Source: RGIG5612 sp963599255 (GTDB taxonomy: Bacteria > Bacillota > Clostridia > Lachnospirales > Lachnospiraceae). Taken from it: a stretch of DNA of 64,000 nucleotides. The DNA is taken from assembly GCA_963599255.1 (NCBI GenBank), contig CAVBWS010000004.1, positions 10,283-74,282 on the forward strand, read 5' to 3'. The notes beneath the pieces were generated by a model that saw only the letters and a list, made by a program, of their open reading frames with translations, searched no databases and had not been told where the DNA came from. This document shows, one piece after another, positions 54,351 to 63,903 of this stretch. A program made the translations under genes and the position numbers. Every line of letters begins with the position of its first letter. Within the stretch, counting starts at the first letter, position 1.

Positions 54351-55178
54351 TTATATTCGGCCTGATACCAGGAATTTATCCATCAGGATCCTTACTGCGA
54401 TCACAACAGCAAGAAACGCAAAAATCACGATATATGCTTTCTTATCATTTTCTCCGTATTTAAGCGGGAACATTCTTGTTCTTCCGTCACCGCCGTGATA
54501 GCATCTGGCCTCCATGGCCGTAGCAAGGTCTGAGGCTCTCTTAAAAGCTGAAACAAAGAGGGGGATTAAAATAGGGATCATTCCCTTGGCCTTCTTTATT
54601 ATGCCTCCGGTCTCAAAATCAGCACCCCTTGCCAGCTGTGCATTCGTGATCTTGGTAACCTCTTCTGCCAGAATAGGTATAAACCTGAGAGCAATGCTCA
54701 TCATCATGGCGATCTCATGAGCAGGGAATTTTATCGCCTTCAGATGCGAGAATACTTTTTCGAGTCCCGCAGTCAGGGTAGTAGGCGTGGTCGTATATGT
54801 AAGTATGCCTGTTCCCAGCACTACACATATAAGCCTTAATGCGAAAAACGCAGCTCTTAACACACCTTCCATGCTGAATTTCAATATCCACCACTGCCAT
54901 ATAACATCGCCGGTTCCGGAAAATATATTAAATACGACTGCCAGTATTATAAGTACTGCCATAGCCCTAAGGCCCTTAAGCATATAGCTGAAGGGGATAT
55001 TTGTGGCTCTTATTACCAATGCCAGCACCCCTGCCAGCAATATGAGTCCCCATATATTATTTATAATAAACTGGGCTGCAATATATACAACGACTCCCAG
55101 AAGCTTAACCCTCGGATCCAGCCTGTGGATCTGTGAGTCGGTTGCATAATACTGCCCCAATGTAATATTTCTGAACAT
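54351..55178 (-). CDS. ecfT: Energy-coupling factor transporter transmembrane protein EcfT
   Basis: The 275-aa protein has about six membrane spans and the two EcfT coupling motifs, QLARGADFETGG and FKRASDLATAMEARCYH, which contact the ATPases. It begins MFRNITLGQYYATDSQIHRLD. It forms the shared membrane component of vitamin and metal uptake, with substrate-specific S subunits encoded elsewhere. The gene begins three bases after ecfA2. Confidence 0.95.
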   Translation of the reverse strand: MFRNITLGQYYATDSQIHRLDPRVKLLGVVVYIAAQFIINNIWGLILLAGVLALVIRATNIPFSYMLKGLRAMAVLIILAVVFNIFSGTGDVIWQWWILKFSMEGVLRAAFFALRLICVVLGTGILTYTTTPTTLTAGLEKVFSHLKAIKFPAHEIAMMMSIALRFIPILAEEVTKITNAQLARGADFETGGIIKKAKGMIPILIPLFVSAFKRASDLATAMEARCYHGGDGRTRMFPLKYGENDKKAYIVIFAFLAVVIAVRILMDKFLVSGRI

Positions 55179-55181
55179 AAT

Positions 55182-56012
55182 TTACTTATTTACCCATGCT
55201 GCTATGGCTTCAGCAGCTTCGTTGATCTTGATTGGTCCTTCAATTCCCAGCTTTTTGCAGAAATCCGCAGCCTGGGGCTGATTAAGACCGGCCTGCTTGA
55301 TTACATCTTCATTGGCAAATACATCATGGGGATCTCCGTCCATCAGAACCCGGCCTTCATGCATAACGATTACTCTGTCAGCATATTCAGCCACCTCATC
55401 CATATTGTGTGAGACCATTATTACTGTCATATTTCTGTCTTTGTGAAGTTCATTTATAAGATCCAAAATCTCGGATTTGCCCTTAGGATCAAGTCCTGCC
55501 GTAGGTTCATCCATGATCAGGATCTCAGGATCCATGGCAATCACTCCGGCAATTGCGACCCTTCTCTTCTCTCCTCCGGACAGGTCAAATGGAGATTTGT
55601 CAAATGACTCCTCCGTCATGCCCGTTGCAAGCAGCGCCTTTTTTGCCTTATCTATGGCTTCCTCGTTGCTGCAGCCCTTATTGTGCGGGCCGAAGGCAGC
55701 ATCTTTAAGCACATTTTCATCAAATAATTGATACTCCGGATACTGAAATACGATTCCGACCCTGCATCTGATATTTCTTAATTGTTTCTTATCCTTACCG
55801 ATGTTTATACCGTCATAAGTTATGGTGCCTGATGTAGGAAGCTTAAGACCATTCAGCAGCTGGATCAAAGTGGATTTGCCGGAACCGGTACTTCCTACGA
55901 CAGCAATAAATTCCGGATCTTCTATTGACAAATTAACATCCTTTACAGCTTCCTTTTCAGTAACAGTTCCCTGATTATATAAATAATTGACATCTGTCAG
56001 ATTAATTCTCAT
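55182..56012 (-). CDS. ecfA2: Energy-coupling factor ATP-binding protein EcfA2
   Basis: The 276-aa ATPase has Walker A GSTGSGKST, signature DLSGGEKRRVAIAG, Walker B ILIMDEPTAGLDPKG and the switch His in MVSHNMDEVA. It lies between ecfA1 (12-bp gap) and ecfT (3-bp gap). Confidence 0.95.
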   Translation of the reverse strand: MRINLTDVNYLYNQGTVTEKEAVKDVNLSIEDPEFIAVVGSTGSGKSTLIQLLNGLKLPTSGTITYDGINIGKDKKQLRNIRCRVGIVFQYPEYQLFDENVLKDAAFGPHNKGCSNEEAIDKAKKALLATGMTEESFDKSPFDLSGGEKRRVAIAGVIAMDPEILIMDEPTAGLDPKGKSEILDLINELHKDRNMTVIMVSHNMDEVAEYADRVIVMHEGRVLMDGDPHDVFANEDVIKQAGLNQPQAADFCKKLGIEGPIKINEAAEAIAAWVNK

Positions 56013-56024
56013 ACCGCACCCCGC

Positions 56025-56966
56025 TTAGCTCTGTCCTGCTTTTTTTGATGCTGAGATTGCTTTCACGCACTGATACAACTCATCTTCTGTTATTACGTCC
56101 TTAGGAATTGCCAGTCCGAGTTTTCTTAACTTTTCTGCTAATTGGCAGACTACAGGAAGCTTTAATCCTGCTTCACTGAGCTCGCCGGTTCTCGAAAAAA
56201 TCTCTCTTGGTGTTCCCTGCATCACAAGACTGCCATGGCTCATGACAAATATTTTGTCTGCATTAACTGCCTCTTCCATGTAGTGAGTGATACATATCAA
56301 TGTTATTCCATGGCTCTTATTCAGGCTCAGCACCGTATTCATGATCTCTTCTCTGCCCTGGGGATCTAACATGGCGGTACTTTCATCCAATACGATGCAT
56401 TTTGGCTTCATTGCCAGGATTCCCGCAACGGCAACCCTCTGCTTCTGACCGCCTGAGAGATTACTAGGATTTTCCTTATCCTTGCCTGTCATGCCCACAG
56501 CCTCAAGAGCATCTGCTACATCCTTAATTATCTGTTCGGAAGGAACTCCCATGTTTTCAGGACCGAATGCCACTTCCTCATCGACCTGCGATGCCACCAT
56601 CTGGTTATCAGGATTTTGAAAAACCATTCCCACCTGTGAACGGATATTCCACAGATTTAATTCATCACGGCTGTTCATGCCGTCAATCCACACAGTTCCC
56701 TCATCAGGCACTATAAGCGCGTTAAGATGTCTTGCAAGTGTAGATTTACCTGAGCCATTATTGCCCAGAATGCATATGAACTGCCCCTTCTCAATGTCTA
56801 GACTCACATCATCAAGGGCCTTGGACGCTTGTTCAGCTTGTTCCTCTGATGCGCCATGTTTATCTGATCTTGAGGAGGGATCAGTTTCGAATTCCTCATC
56901 TAATGCAGCACCGACGGGATAGCTGTATGTCACATTATTAACTTGAATAATCTTGTTTTTGTTCAT
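56025..56966 (-). CDS. ecfA1: Energy-coupling factor ATP-binding protein EcfA1
   Basis: The 313-aa ATPase has Walker A GNNGSGKST, signature NLSGGQKQRVAVAG and Walker B CIVLDESTAMLDPQG. An acidic insertion of about 30 residues (EEFETDPSSRSDKHGASEEQ) sits between the first strands, making it longer than usual. The ribosome binding site is weak. It is the first gene of the ECF module, 188 bp after rplQ. Confidence 0.94.
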   Translation of the reverse strand: MNKNKIIQVNNVTYSYPVGAALDEEFETDPSSRSDKHGASEEQAEQASKALDDVSLDIEKGQFICILGNNGSGKSTLARHLNALIVPDEGTVWIDGMNSRDELNLWNIRSQVGMVFQNPDNQMVASQVDEEVAFGPENMGVPSEQIIKDVADALEAVGMTGKDKENPSNLSGGQKQRVAVAGILAMKPKCIVLDESTAMLDPQGREEIMNTVLSLNKSHGITLICITHYMEEAVNADKIFVMSHGSLVMQGTPREIFSRTGELSEAGLKLPVVCQLAEKLRKLGLAIPKDVITEDELYQCVKAISASKKAGQS

Positions 56967-57098
56967 ATTTATCTTAATTTAAGATCTGCTGCAGCCATTT
57001 GCGACTAATTTTGCCTTAACTTTCATATCATTATGCGCTCCAAACGGCACACGGACTCATGTTATCAAAAACACAAGTGAAAATCTACACAAAAGTCA

Positions 57099-57127
57099 AA
57101 TGGCTCCCGGAAAGTCCAGAAGCCATT
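57099..57127 (-). terminator. Terminator downstream of rplQ
   Basis: AATGGCT (57099-57105) and AGCCATT (57121-57127) pair with inner GG/CC pairing, followed on the minus strand by a T-rich stretch. It probably ends the ribosomal operon before the ECF module. Confidence 0.6.
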
Positions 57128-57154
57128 CATTAAAATCTCTTAAGTTATACGAAA

Positions 57155-57691
57155 TTATACGAGTTCGATAAGAACTTCCATAGCGCCGTCACCTTTACGC
57201 TGACCGATCTTAACGATTCTTGTATATCCACCCTTACGTGTAGCATACTTTGGTGCGATCTCATCGAAGAGCTTAGCTACCATATCAACGTCAACTGTAT
57301 TGCGCTTTCTTCCTGCGCCCTTTTCAGGAACTGACTTAACTGGGTACAGAACCTTGAGCATTTCTCTTCTAGCATGAAGACGTGAAGGAGCATCCTTCTT
57401 AATCTTCTTGTCTACTTCATCGTAAACTGTAACCTTTCTGCCATCTTTGACTTCAGTTACACGCTTGCCATCTTTGTCCTTACGGGCTACCTTAGCCTTA
57501 ACAGTTACTTCTTCGAAGTTGTCCTTCTCTTTTACTGCAAGAGTGATAAGGTGCTCTGCCTGACGGCGGATTTCCTTAGCCTTAGCATCTGTTGTAACTA
57601 TCTTGCCATTATATAATAAAGCGGTAACCTGGTTACGGATTAAAGCCTTTCTCTGTGATGCTGTTCTAGACAGTTTTCTATATCCGGCCAT
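57155..57691 (-). CDS. rplQ: 50S ribosomal protein bL17 with internal extension
   Basis: The 178-aa protein begins MAGYRKLSRTASQRKALIRN, typical of L17, and ends KIGQRKGDGAMEVLIELV. A Lys/Asp-rich insertion (about 70-130, KVARKDKDGKRVTEVKDGRK and following) makes it about 55 residues longer than the usual 120-aa form. It is the last gene of the alpha operon. Confidence 0.95.
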   Translation of the reverse strand: MAGYRKLSRTASQRKALIRNQVTALLYNGKIVTTDAKAKEIRRQAEHLITLAVKEKDNFEEVTVKAKVARKDKDGKRVTEVKDGRKVTVYDEVDKKIKKDAPSRLHARREMLKVLYPVKSVPEKGAGRKRNTVDVDMVAKLFDEIAPKYATRKGGYTRIVKIGQRKGDGAMEVLIELV

Positions 57692-57741
57692 AACCTTTGC
57701 CTCCTTGTTTTATTATTACTACGTACTACTATCGACTGTTA

Positions 57742-58707
57742 TCAGTCTGCGTCAACATTTGAGTTCTTTAACTCTAAGCCTAATTCCTTAAGTTTAGCAA
57801 ATACTTCCTCTAAAGACTTGCGGCCAAGGTTACGAACCTTCATCATCTCTTCCGGTGTCTTACTGATCAACTCTTCCACCGTATTAATTGATGCTCTCTT
57901 CAGACAATTGTATGAACGAACAGAAAGTTCAAGTTCATCAATGTTCATTTCAAGAACCTTTTCTTTATCATCGTCTTCCTTTTCAACCATAACCTCAGCA
58001 GTTTTGGCATTTTCTGAAAGATTGATGAACAGGCTTAAGTGCTCTGACAATACCTTAGCAGCAAGGCTTATTGCCTCATCCGGCTTAATAGCACCGTTAG
58101 TAAATACTTCCACCGTCAGCTTGTCGTAGTCAGTAATCTGTCCTACACGAGTATTTTCGATCTGGATATTTACACGTTCAACCGGTGTATAAATTGAGTC
58201 AATCGGAATAACTCCGACTGCCATATTATCCTGAGCATTCTTCTCAGCACTTACATATCCTCTTCCTCTTGTAATGGTCAATTCCATGTAAAACTTGCTG
58301 TCTGCATTGTCCAGGTGAGCGATAACCAGATCAGGATTGATGATCTCGATATCCTGGTCTACCTGAATATCAGCTGCTGTAACAATGCCTTCGCCGGAAA
58401 AATCAATATAAGCAATCTTAGCTTCATCGGTCTTGCTATTATTTCTAATAGCAAGATCCTTAATATTCATTACAATCTCTGTAACATCTTCCTTAACACC
58501 AGGAATTGTTGTGAATTCATGCTGAACACCAGCAATCTTTATCTGGCTGACTGCTGCGCCAGGTAAAGAAGAAAGCATAATTCTTCTTAAAGAGTTTCCG
58601 AGAGTTGTTCCATAGCCTCTCTCTAAAGGCTCTAAAGTGAATTTACCATATTTGTTATCTTCTGAGATTTCACAAACCTCAATATTTGGCTTTTCAAATT
58701 CGAACAT
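57742..58707 (-). CDS. rpoA: DNA-directed RNA polymerase subunit alpha
   Basis: The 321-aa protein has an N-terminal assembly domain (MFEFEKPNIEVCEISEDNKY, GTTLGNSLRRIMLSSLPG) and a C-terminal domain (about 250-312) with the helix-hairpin-helix region RNLGRKSLEEVFAKLKELG. It lies between rpsD and rplQ, the standard alpha operon position. Confidence 0.98.
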   Translation of the reverse strand: MFEFEKPNIEVCEISEDNKYGKFTLEPLERGYGTTLGNSLRRIMLSSLPGAAVSQIKIAGVQHEFTTIPGVKEDVTEIVMNIKDLAIRNNSKTDEAKIAYIDFSGEGIVTAADIQVDQDIEIINPDLVIAHLDNADSKFYMELTITRGRGYVSAEKNAQDNMAVGVIPIDSIYTPVERVNIQIENTRVGQITDYDKLTVEVFTNGAIKPDEAISLAAKVLSEHLSLFINLSENAKTAEVMVEKEDDDKEKVLEMNIDELELSVRSYNCLKRASINTVEELISKTPEEMMKVRNLGRKSLEEVFAKLKELGLELKNSNVDAD

Positions 58708-58727
58708 GGGCCCTCCCTTTTTACACT

Positions 58728-59327
58728 TTATTTAGAATATAATTCGACGATAAGCATCTCATCTACAGGAACGTCGATCTCATCTCTCTTAGGTAATGAA
58801 TTAACTGTTACCTTGAGGTTCTCCTGATCAGCTGTAAGCCATGCAGGAACTAATCTTCCGCCTGTAACTTCGATAATCTGTTTATATCTTTCTGAGCCTT
58901 TGCACTTTTCCTTGATTTCAATAACATCGCCAGCTTTGATCTGGTATGAAGGAATATTGATTCCCTTGCCATTTACCGTAAGCTGCTTGTGGTCAACGAT
59001 CTGACGAGCTTCCATACGTGTTCTTGCTAATCCTGCGCGGAAAAGAACATTGTCAATTCTTGACTCAAGGATAACCATCAGGTTTTCACCTGTCTGACCC
59101 TTCTGCTGTTTTGCTTTCAGATAGTAATTATGGAATGGTTTTTCAAGTACTCCATAAATGAACTTAGCCTTCTGCTTTTCTCTTAACTGAAGTCCGTATT
59201 CACTCTTTTTGCCAGGACGTCTGCCATTTGCAGCGCCTCTGTTTGATTTTTTATCTATTCCTAAATATATTGGATCTAATCCAAGTGATCTGCATCTCTT
59301 AAGAACAGGAACTCTATTAACTGCCAT
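58728..59327 (-). CDS. rpsD: 30S ribosomal protein uS4
   Basis: The 199-aa protein has the S4 RNA-binding domain (about 90-155, SRIDNVLFRAGLARTRMEAR and HKQLTVNGKGINIPS). The N-terminus MAVNRVPVLKRCRSLGLDP lacks the zinc cysteines of the C-plus form. It lies between rpsK and rpoA. Confidence 0.97.
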   Translation of the reverse strand: MAVNRVPVLKRCRSLGLDPIYLGIDKKSNRGAANGRRPGKKSEYGLQLREKQKAKFIYGVLEKPFHNYYLKAKQQKGQTGENLMVILESRIDNVLFRAGLARTRMEARQIVDHKQLTVNGKGINIPSYQIKAGDVIEIKEKCKGSERYKQIIEVTGGRLVPAWLTADQENLKVTVNSLPKRDEIDVPVDEMLIVELYSK

Positions 59328-59345
59328 CTTCTACGCACCTCCTAA

Positions 59346-59744
59346 TCAGACTCTTCTACGTTTTGGTGGGCGACATCCGTTATGTGGAACAGGTGTCACA
59401 TCACTAATACTTGTTACATGAAGCCCATTAGCCTCAAGTGCGCGGATTGCTGCCTCTCTGCCTGAGCCAGGGCCTTTTACGAATACCTCAACATATTTGA
59501 GTCCGTGTACTAAAGCTGCTTTTGTAGCAGTTTCAGCTGCCATCTGAGCTGCATAAGGTGTAGATTTCCTTGAACCTCTAAATCCAAGACCGCCTGCACT
59601 TGCCCATGAAAGAGCATTTCCTTCAGTATCAGTTAAGGTAACAATTGTGTTATTAAATGATGACTGAATGTGCGCTTGTCCTCGTTCAACGTTCTTCTTA
59701 ACGCGCTTTTTTGTCACTTTTTTGGTAACTTTTTTTGCTGCCAT
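59346..59744 (-). CDS. rpsK: 30S ribosomal protein uS11
   Basis: The 132-aa protein has a basic start (MAAKKVTKKVTKKRVKK) and the S11 core GQAHIQSSFNNTIVTLTD, GLGFRGSRKSTPYAAQ and the C-terminal DVTPVPHNGCRPPKRRRV. It sits between rpsM and rpsD. Confidence 0.98.
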   Translation of the reverse strand: MAAKKVTKKVTKKRVKKNVERGQAHIQSSFNNTIVTLTDTEGNALSWASAGGLGFRGSRKSTPYAAQMAAETATKAALVHGLKYVEVFVKGPGSGREAAIRALEANGLHVTSISDVTPVPHNGCRPPKRRRV

Positions 59745-59823
59745 TGTCTAAACTAACCTCCCTTATGGGTCCCCGTTCCGGTCTATATTAATCTCTATTT
59801 CCGGATTGGGTTACATATTACTA

Positions 59824-60192
59824 TTATTTCTTCTTGTTTGCTACTGTTCTCTTAGGTCCCTTACGTGTTCTGGCATTATTCTTAGTATTTTGTCCACGAA
59901 CAGGAAGACCCTTACGATGACGGATGCCTCTGTAGCAGCCAATCTCCTGAAGTCGCTTAATATTTAAAGCAACATCTCTTCTTAATTCACCTTCAACTTC
60001 ATAAGAACCGTCAATAACTGCTGAAATCTGCTTAACTTCTTCATCAGTAAGGTCCTTTACTCGAGTATCTGGATTAACATTAGCAGCAGCAAGGATCTTA
60101 TTAGATGATACTCTGCCGATACCATAGATATAAGTTAATCCAATCTCAATACGTTTGTCTTTTGGTAAATCAACTCCGGAAATACGAGCCAT
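59824..60192 (-). CDS. rpsM: 30S ribosomal protein uS13
   Basis: The 122-aa protein has MARISGVDLPKDKRIEIGLT at the start and GLPVRGQNTKNNARTRKGP near the end, characteristic of S13. It lies between rpmJ and rpsK. Confidence 0.98.
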   Translation of the reverse strand: MARISGVDLPKDKRIEIGLTYIYGIGRVSSNKILAAANVNPDTRVKDLTDEEVKQISAVIDGSYEVEGELRRDVALNIKRLQEIGCYRGIRHRKGLPVRGQNTKNNARTRKGPKRTVANKKK

Positions 60193-60223
60193 TTATTCTA
60201 CCTCCATTAATTTTTTCAGGTAA

Positions 60224-60337
60224 TTAACCCTGAACCTGTTTATGCTTTGGGTTTTCACAGATAATTCTGATCTTACCTTTTCTCTTAATAACTTTGCACT
60301 TTTCACAAATTGGTTTAACTGATGCTCTAACCTTCAT
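60224..60337 (-). CDS. rpmJ: 50S ribosomal protein bL36
   Basis: The 37-aa protein reads MKVRASVKPICEKCKVIKRK then GKIRIICENPKHKQVQG. Zinc ligands are Cys11, Cys14, Cys27 and His32. It lies in the standard place between infA and rpsM and is too short for many gene callers. Confidence 0.97.
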   Translation of the reverse strand: MKVRASVKPICEKCKVIKRKGKIRIICENPKHKQVQG

Positions 60338-60366
60338 GTCAAACTCTCCTTTCCTAAAAAGTATTC

Positions 60367-60585
60367 CTATTTGTCTCTCCAAATAATTCTGCCTTTTGTT
60401 AAATCATACGGTGACATCTCTAATGTGACCTTATCACCCGGCACTATTCTGATGTAGTTCATACGAAGCTTCCCGGAAATATGGGCCAGAACTACATGTC
60501 CGTTTTCCAGCTCTACCTGGAACATAGCATTCGGTAATTTTTCTAATACTTTACCTTCGATTTCAATTACATCTGCCTTTGACAT
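60367..60585 (-). CDS. infA: Translation initiation factor IF-1
   Basis: The 72-aa OB-fold protein begins MSKADVIEIEGKVLEKLPNA and has FQVELENGHVVLAHISGKLR. It binds the 30S A site during initiation. It is nine bases after the map stop and 29 bases before rpmJ. Confidence 0.97.
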   Translation of the reverse strand: MSKADVIEIEGKVLEKLPNAMFQVELENGHVVLAHISGKLRMNYIRIVPGDKVTLEMSPYDLTKGRIIWRDK

Positions 60586-60594
60586 CTTTACCTC

Positions 60595-61347
60595 CTAAAG
60601 TGATAAAATCTCAGGTTCACCATCCGTGATCAATATAGTGTTTTCGTAATGTGATGACAGACTGCCGTCTTCTGTCTTGCAAGTCCATCCGTCATCGCAG
60701 AAAACTACATCTCCGCGGCCTATGTTAACCATCGGCTCTATAGCCAATGTCATGCCAGCCATAAGCAGAATTCCCTTTCTTTTCTGAGGAAAATTAGGAA
60801 TCTGTGGTGATTCATGCATTTCCTGGCCAATTCCATGGCCCACCAGATCTCTAACTATACCATAACCTCGCTCCATTAGGAAGTACCCAATTGCATTTGA
60901 TATGTCATGTAAGTGATTTCCGGCTTTTGCAAACTTAATTCCTTCGAAGAAGCTCTGCTGTGTTGTTTCAACCAGCTTTCTCGCATCCTCTGATACATTG
61001 CCTACACAATGTGTTCTGGCTGCATCACTTTGATATCCATTGTGGATAAGTCCGATATCAAGACTTACGATATCTCCATCCTTAATTACTCTCGTTTTGC
61101 TCGGAATACCGTGAACAACTTCATCATTAATTGATACACATACCGATGCAGGATATCCTTCATATCCCAGGAAAGACGGAATGGAGTCTGTCTTTCTGAT
61201 CAGCTCTTCTCCTAATTTATCAAGATCTGCACTGGTAATACCCGGTGCTATCTCCTCGCCCAGTCTGTTATGAACCTCTGCCAGAAGCTTACCGGCCTCC
61301 CTCATAAGTTCTATTTCTCTGTGGCTTTTAATTGTTACTCCGGACAT
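60595..61347 (-). CDS. map: Methionine aminopeptidase type I
   Basis: The 250-aa metallopeptidase removes initiator methionine. The dinuclear metal ligands are the Asp residues in SLDIGLIHNGYQSDAART, His in GHGIGQEMHE and Glu residues in LAIEPMVNIG and SSHYENTIL. The ATG is immediately adjacent to the adk stop. Confidence 0.97.
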   Translation of the reverse strand: MSGVTIKSHREIELMREAGKLLAEVHNRLGEEIAPGITSADLDKLGEELIRKTDSIPSFLGYEGYPASVCVSINDEVVHGIPSKTRVIKDGDIVSLDIGLIHNGYQSDAARTHCVGNVSEDARKLVETTQQSFFEGIKFAKAGNHLHDISNAIGYFLMERGYGIVRDLVGHGIGQEMHESPQIPNFPQKRKGILLMAGMTLAIEPMVNIGRGDVVFCDDGWTCKTEDGSLSSHYENTILITDGEPEILSL

Positions 61348-61995
61348 TTAGTTTGCTCCTAAAATTGCTGCAATTGCACTGAATACATCCTCCATTGCAA
61401 CTGTTCCATCAACTTCCTTCAACAGACCTTTGTTATTGTAATATTCAATCAGAGGCTGAGTCTGCTCATGGTAAACATCAAGTCTCTTCTTGACTGTCTC
61501 CGGCTTATCATCATCTCTTAAGATGAGATCGCTTCCACAGTTATCACATTTACCTTCTGTCTTAGGAGGAATGTTTACTATATGATAAGTAGCACCGCAT
61601 GATACACATGCTCTTCTGCCGCCCATCCTATCAATTATATTCTGATCCGGTACTTCAATGTCAATCGCAACATCCAGATTTGTGCCCATGTCTGCAAGAG
61701 CCTTAGTAAGTGCTTCGGCCTGCGGAATAGTTCTAGGAAAACCATCCAGGACAAATCCGTCCTTGGCATCATCCCATGTAAGTCTGTCTGCTACAAGATC
61801 AACTACCAGCTCATCAGGAACCAGCGCACCGGCATCCATATAGGTTTTAGCCTTCTTGCCGAGTTCAGTTCCTTCTTTAATGTTTGCCCTGAATATATCA
61901 CCTGTTGAAATATGAGGGATACCATATTCTTTGGCAATCATTTTGGCCTGTGTGCCTTTACCTGCACCAGGTCCGCCTAACATAACAATTTTCAT
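61348..61995 (-). CDS. adk: Adenylate kinase with zinc-containing lid
   Basis: The 215-aa enzyme has the P-loop GGPGAGKGTQAK (residues 7-18) and a LID domain with a zinc site formed by Cys130, Cys133, Cys150 and Cys153, as in many Firmicutes. It interconverts ATP, AMP and ADP. It is located between secY (128-bp gap) and map. Confidence 0.97.
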   Translation of the reverse strand: MKIVMLGGPGAGKGTQAKMIAKEYGIPHISTGDIFRANIKEGTELGKKAKTYMDAGALVPDELVVDLVADRLTWDDAKDGFVLDGFPRTIPQAEALTKALADMGTNLDVAIDIEVPDQNIIDRMGGRRACVSCGATYHIVNIPPKTEGKCDNCGSDLILRDDDKPETVKKRLDVYHEQTQPLIEYYNNKGLLKEVDGTVAMEDVFSAIAAILGAN

Positions 61996-62123
61996 AATCG
62001 TCTCCTATGCTATTCATTAACGGATATATTCTTCATATCTACGGTGCATTTGCGCCTTAGAGGATTAACCCTGAAGCGCTCATGCACCTGAAATGATAAT
62101 TAAATACTTTACCCTTGTTGTCC

Positions 62124-63443
62124 TCATTCTTTTGCAAGGAAACCTGAATAATTTCTTACAAGCATCATTGATTCGATCTTCTTAGCTGTCTCAAGGATTA
62201 CACCTACAACGATGATAAGTGATGTTCCTGCAAATGACAGTGATGCACTGAAGATACCAGATACCAGCATAGGTACTAATGCAACGATAATCAGACCAAC
62301 TGCGCCGATGAAAATAAGATACTTCAAAATCTTAGAGAAATATTCCTCTGTCGGCTTGCCAGGTCTGATACCTGGTACGAAACCGCCCTGCTTCTTGATA
62401 TTGTTTGAAACTTCCATCGGATTGAATGTAATCTGTGTATAGAAGTAAGCAAAGAATACAATCAGAGCAACATATAATATAAATCCTAATGTGTACTGCA
62501 TTGCGGCCGGTCTGAACCAATAGCTGGAAGTGAAATAACGTGTCCACTCCGGTGAACCGCCTGTAGCGAAATTAGCGATCAGTACAGGGAACTGGAACAG
62601 TGATGCCGCGAAGATGATCGGGATAACACCTGCGGTATTAACCTTAAGCGGGATATTTGAAGCCTGTCCGCCGTATCTTCTTCTGCCCTGCATTTTCTGT
62701 GAGTACTGTACAGGAATTCTTCTCTCGCCATCCTGCAGATAAATAATAAATGCAACAACTGCAACTACAAGAGCAATAATAACTATTATTGCAACTGCAG
62801 CCATACCAACTGAACTTGCGCCTGCAACAAACTGCTGATACAGGGAAACAAAATCATTCGGCATTGTGGATACGATATTGATCAAAAGAATGATTGAAAT
62901 ACCGTTTCCGATTCCACGTTCTGTAATCTGTTCACCCATCCACATGATGAGTACCGAACCTGCTGTTAAAATAAGAATATTGCAGATGATTGTCCATGTA
63001 TATGTACTGCTTGATCTGCTTCCAAAAACACCCTGATTACCAAATCCTATAGTCATTGCAATACTTTCAAGAAGAGCAAGACCTACTGTTAAGTAACGAG
63101 TGATATTAGCTAACTTCTGTCTGCCATCCTCGCCGTCCTTCTGCATTTCTTCCAATTTAGGAAATGCAATTGTGAGCAGCTGAATGATGATAGATGCAGT
63201 AATATACACAGTTATATTCAAAGCGAATATAGACATTGAACTGAATGATGAACCTGTCAGGGCATCAAAGAATCCAAATCCACCTGCTGAGAGATTGCCG
63301 AGTACCTCCTTGATTACGCTGGAGTTTGTTCCAGGCAGCGGAAGCTGGCATCCTATTCTCACAATAACGAGCATTACGATCGTATAGATTAACCTGTCAC
63401 GGATATCTTTAATCTTGAATGCTTGTCCTATTGTTTTGAACAT
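62124..63443 (-). CDS. secY: Protein translocase subunit SecY
   Basis: The 439-aa protein has ten membrane spans, the plug region (GFGFFDALTGSSFSSMSIFA) and the SecA-binding cytoplasmic loop PVQYSQKMQGRRRYGG. It is the central channel of the Sec translocon. The start ATG overlaps the stop of rplO. Confidence 0.97.
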   Translation of the reverse strand: MFKTIGQAFKIKDIRDRLIYTIVMLVIVRIGCQLPLPGTNSSVIKEVLGNLSAGGFGFFDALTGSSFSSMSIFALNITVYITASIIIQLLTIAFPKLEEMQKDGEDGRQKLANITRYLTVGLALLESIAMTIGFGNQGVFGSRSSSTYTWTIICNILILTAGSVLIMWMGEQITERGIGNGISIILLINIVSTMPNDFVSLYQQFVAGASSVGMAAVAIIVIIALVVAVVAFIIYLQDGERRIPVQYSQKMQGRRRYGGQASNIPLKVNTAGVIPIIFAASLFQFPVLIANFATGGSPEWTRYFTSSYWFRPAAMQYTLGFILYVALIVFFAYFYTQITFNPMEVSNNIKKQGGFVPGIRPGKPTEEYFSKILKYLIFIGAVGLIIVALVPMLVSGIFSASLSFAGTSLIIVVGVILETAKKIESMMLVRNYSGFLAKE

Positions 63444-63880
63444 TACTCTACCTCACATGTTCCGCCAGCGGCCTCGATCTTAGCCTTAGCTCCCTCGCTT
63501 GTTACTACTTTAACTGTAAGCTTCTTTGTCAGATCAGCATTACCAATGATCTTAACGCCATCATGTGCGTTCTTGATGATGCCCATATCGATGAGGCTCT
63601 CTGCAGTAACCTCTGCACCATCTTCAAACTTATTGAGTGCTGCAATATCAACAGCAACGATTTCTAATGTGTTTCTGTTAGTGAATCCTCTCTTAGGGAG
63701 TCTTCTGTATAATGGCATCTGACCACCTTCGAAACCGATTCTCGGACGGCCTGAACGTGCCTTCTGTCCTTTATGTCCTTTACCTGCTGTCTTGCCGTTT
63801 CCTGATCCATGACCACGTCCTCTGCGGAAGTTATCACTATGTACGGATCCGTCTGCAGGTCTTAATGTAGATAAATTCAT
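63443..63880 (-). CDS. rplO: 50S ribosomal protein uL15
   Basis: The 145-aa protein begins MNLSTLRPADGSVHSDNFRR and has RGRGHGSGNGKTAGKGHKGQ, the glycine-rich start of L15, and RKGFTNRN-type motif RGFTNRNTLEIVAVD. It lies between rpmD and secY. Confidence 0.97.
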   Translation of the reverse strand: MNLSTLRPADGSVHSDNFRRGRGHGSGNGKTAGKGHKGQKARSGRPRIGFEGGQMPLYRRLPKRGFTNRNTLEIVAVDIAALNKFEDGAEVTAESLIDMGIIKNAHDGVKIIGNADLTKKLTVKVVTSEGAKAKIEAAGGTCEVE

Positions 63881-63903
63881 TTTTTGGACCTCCTTTTGGT
63901 TCC

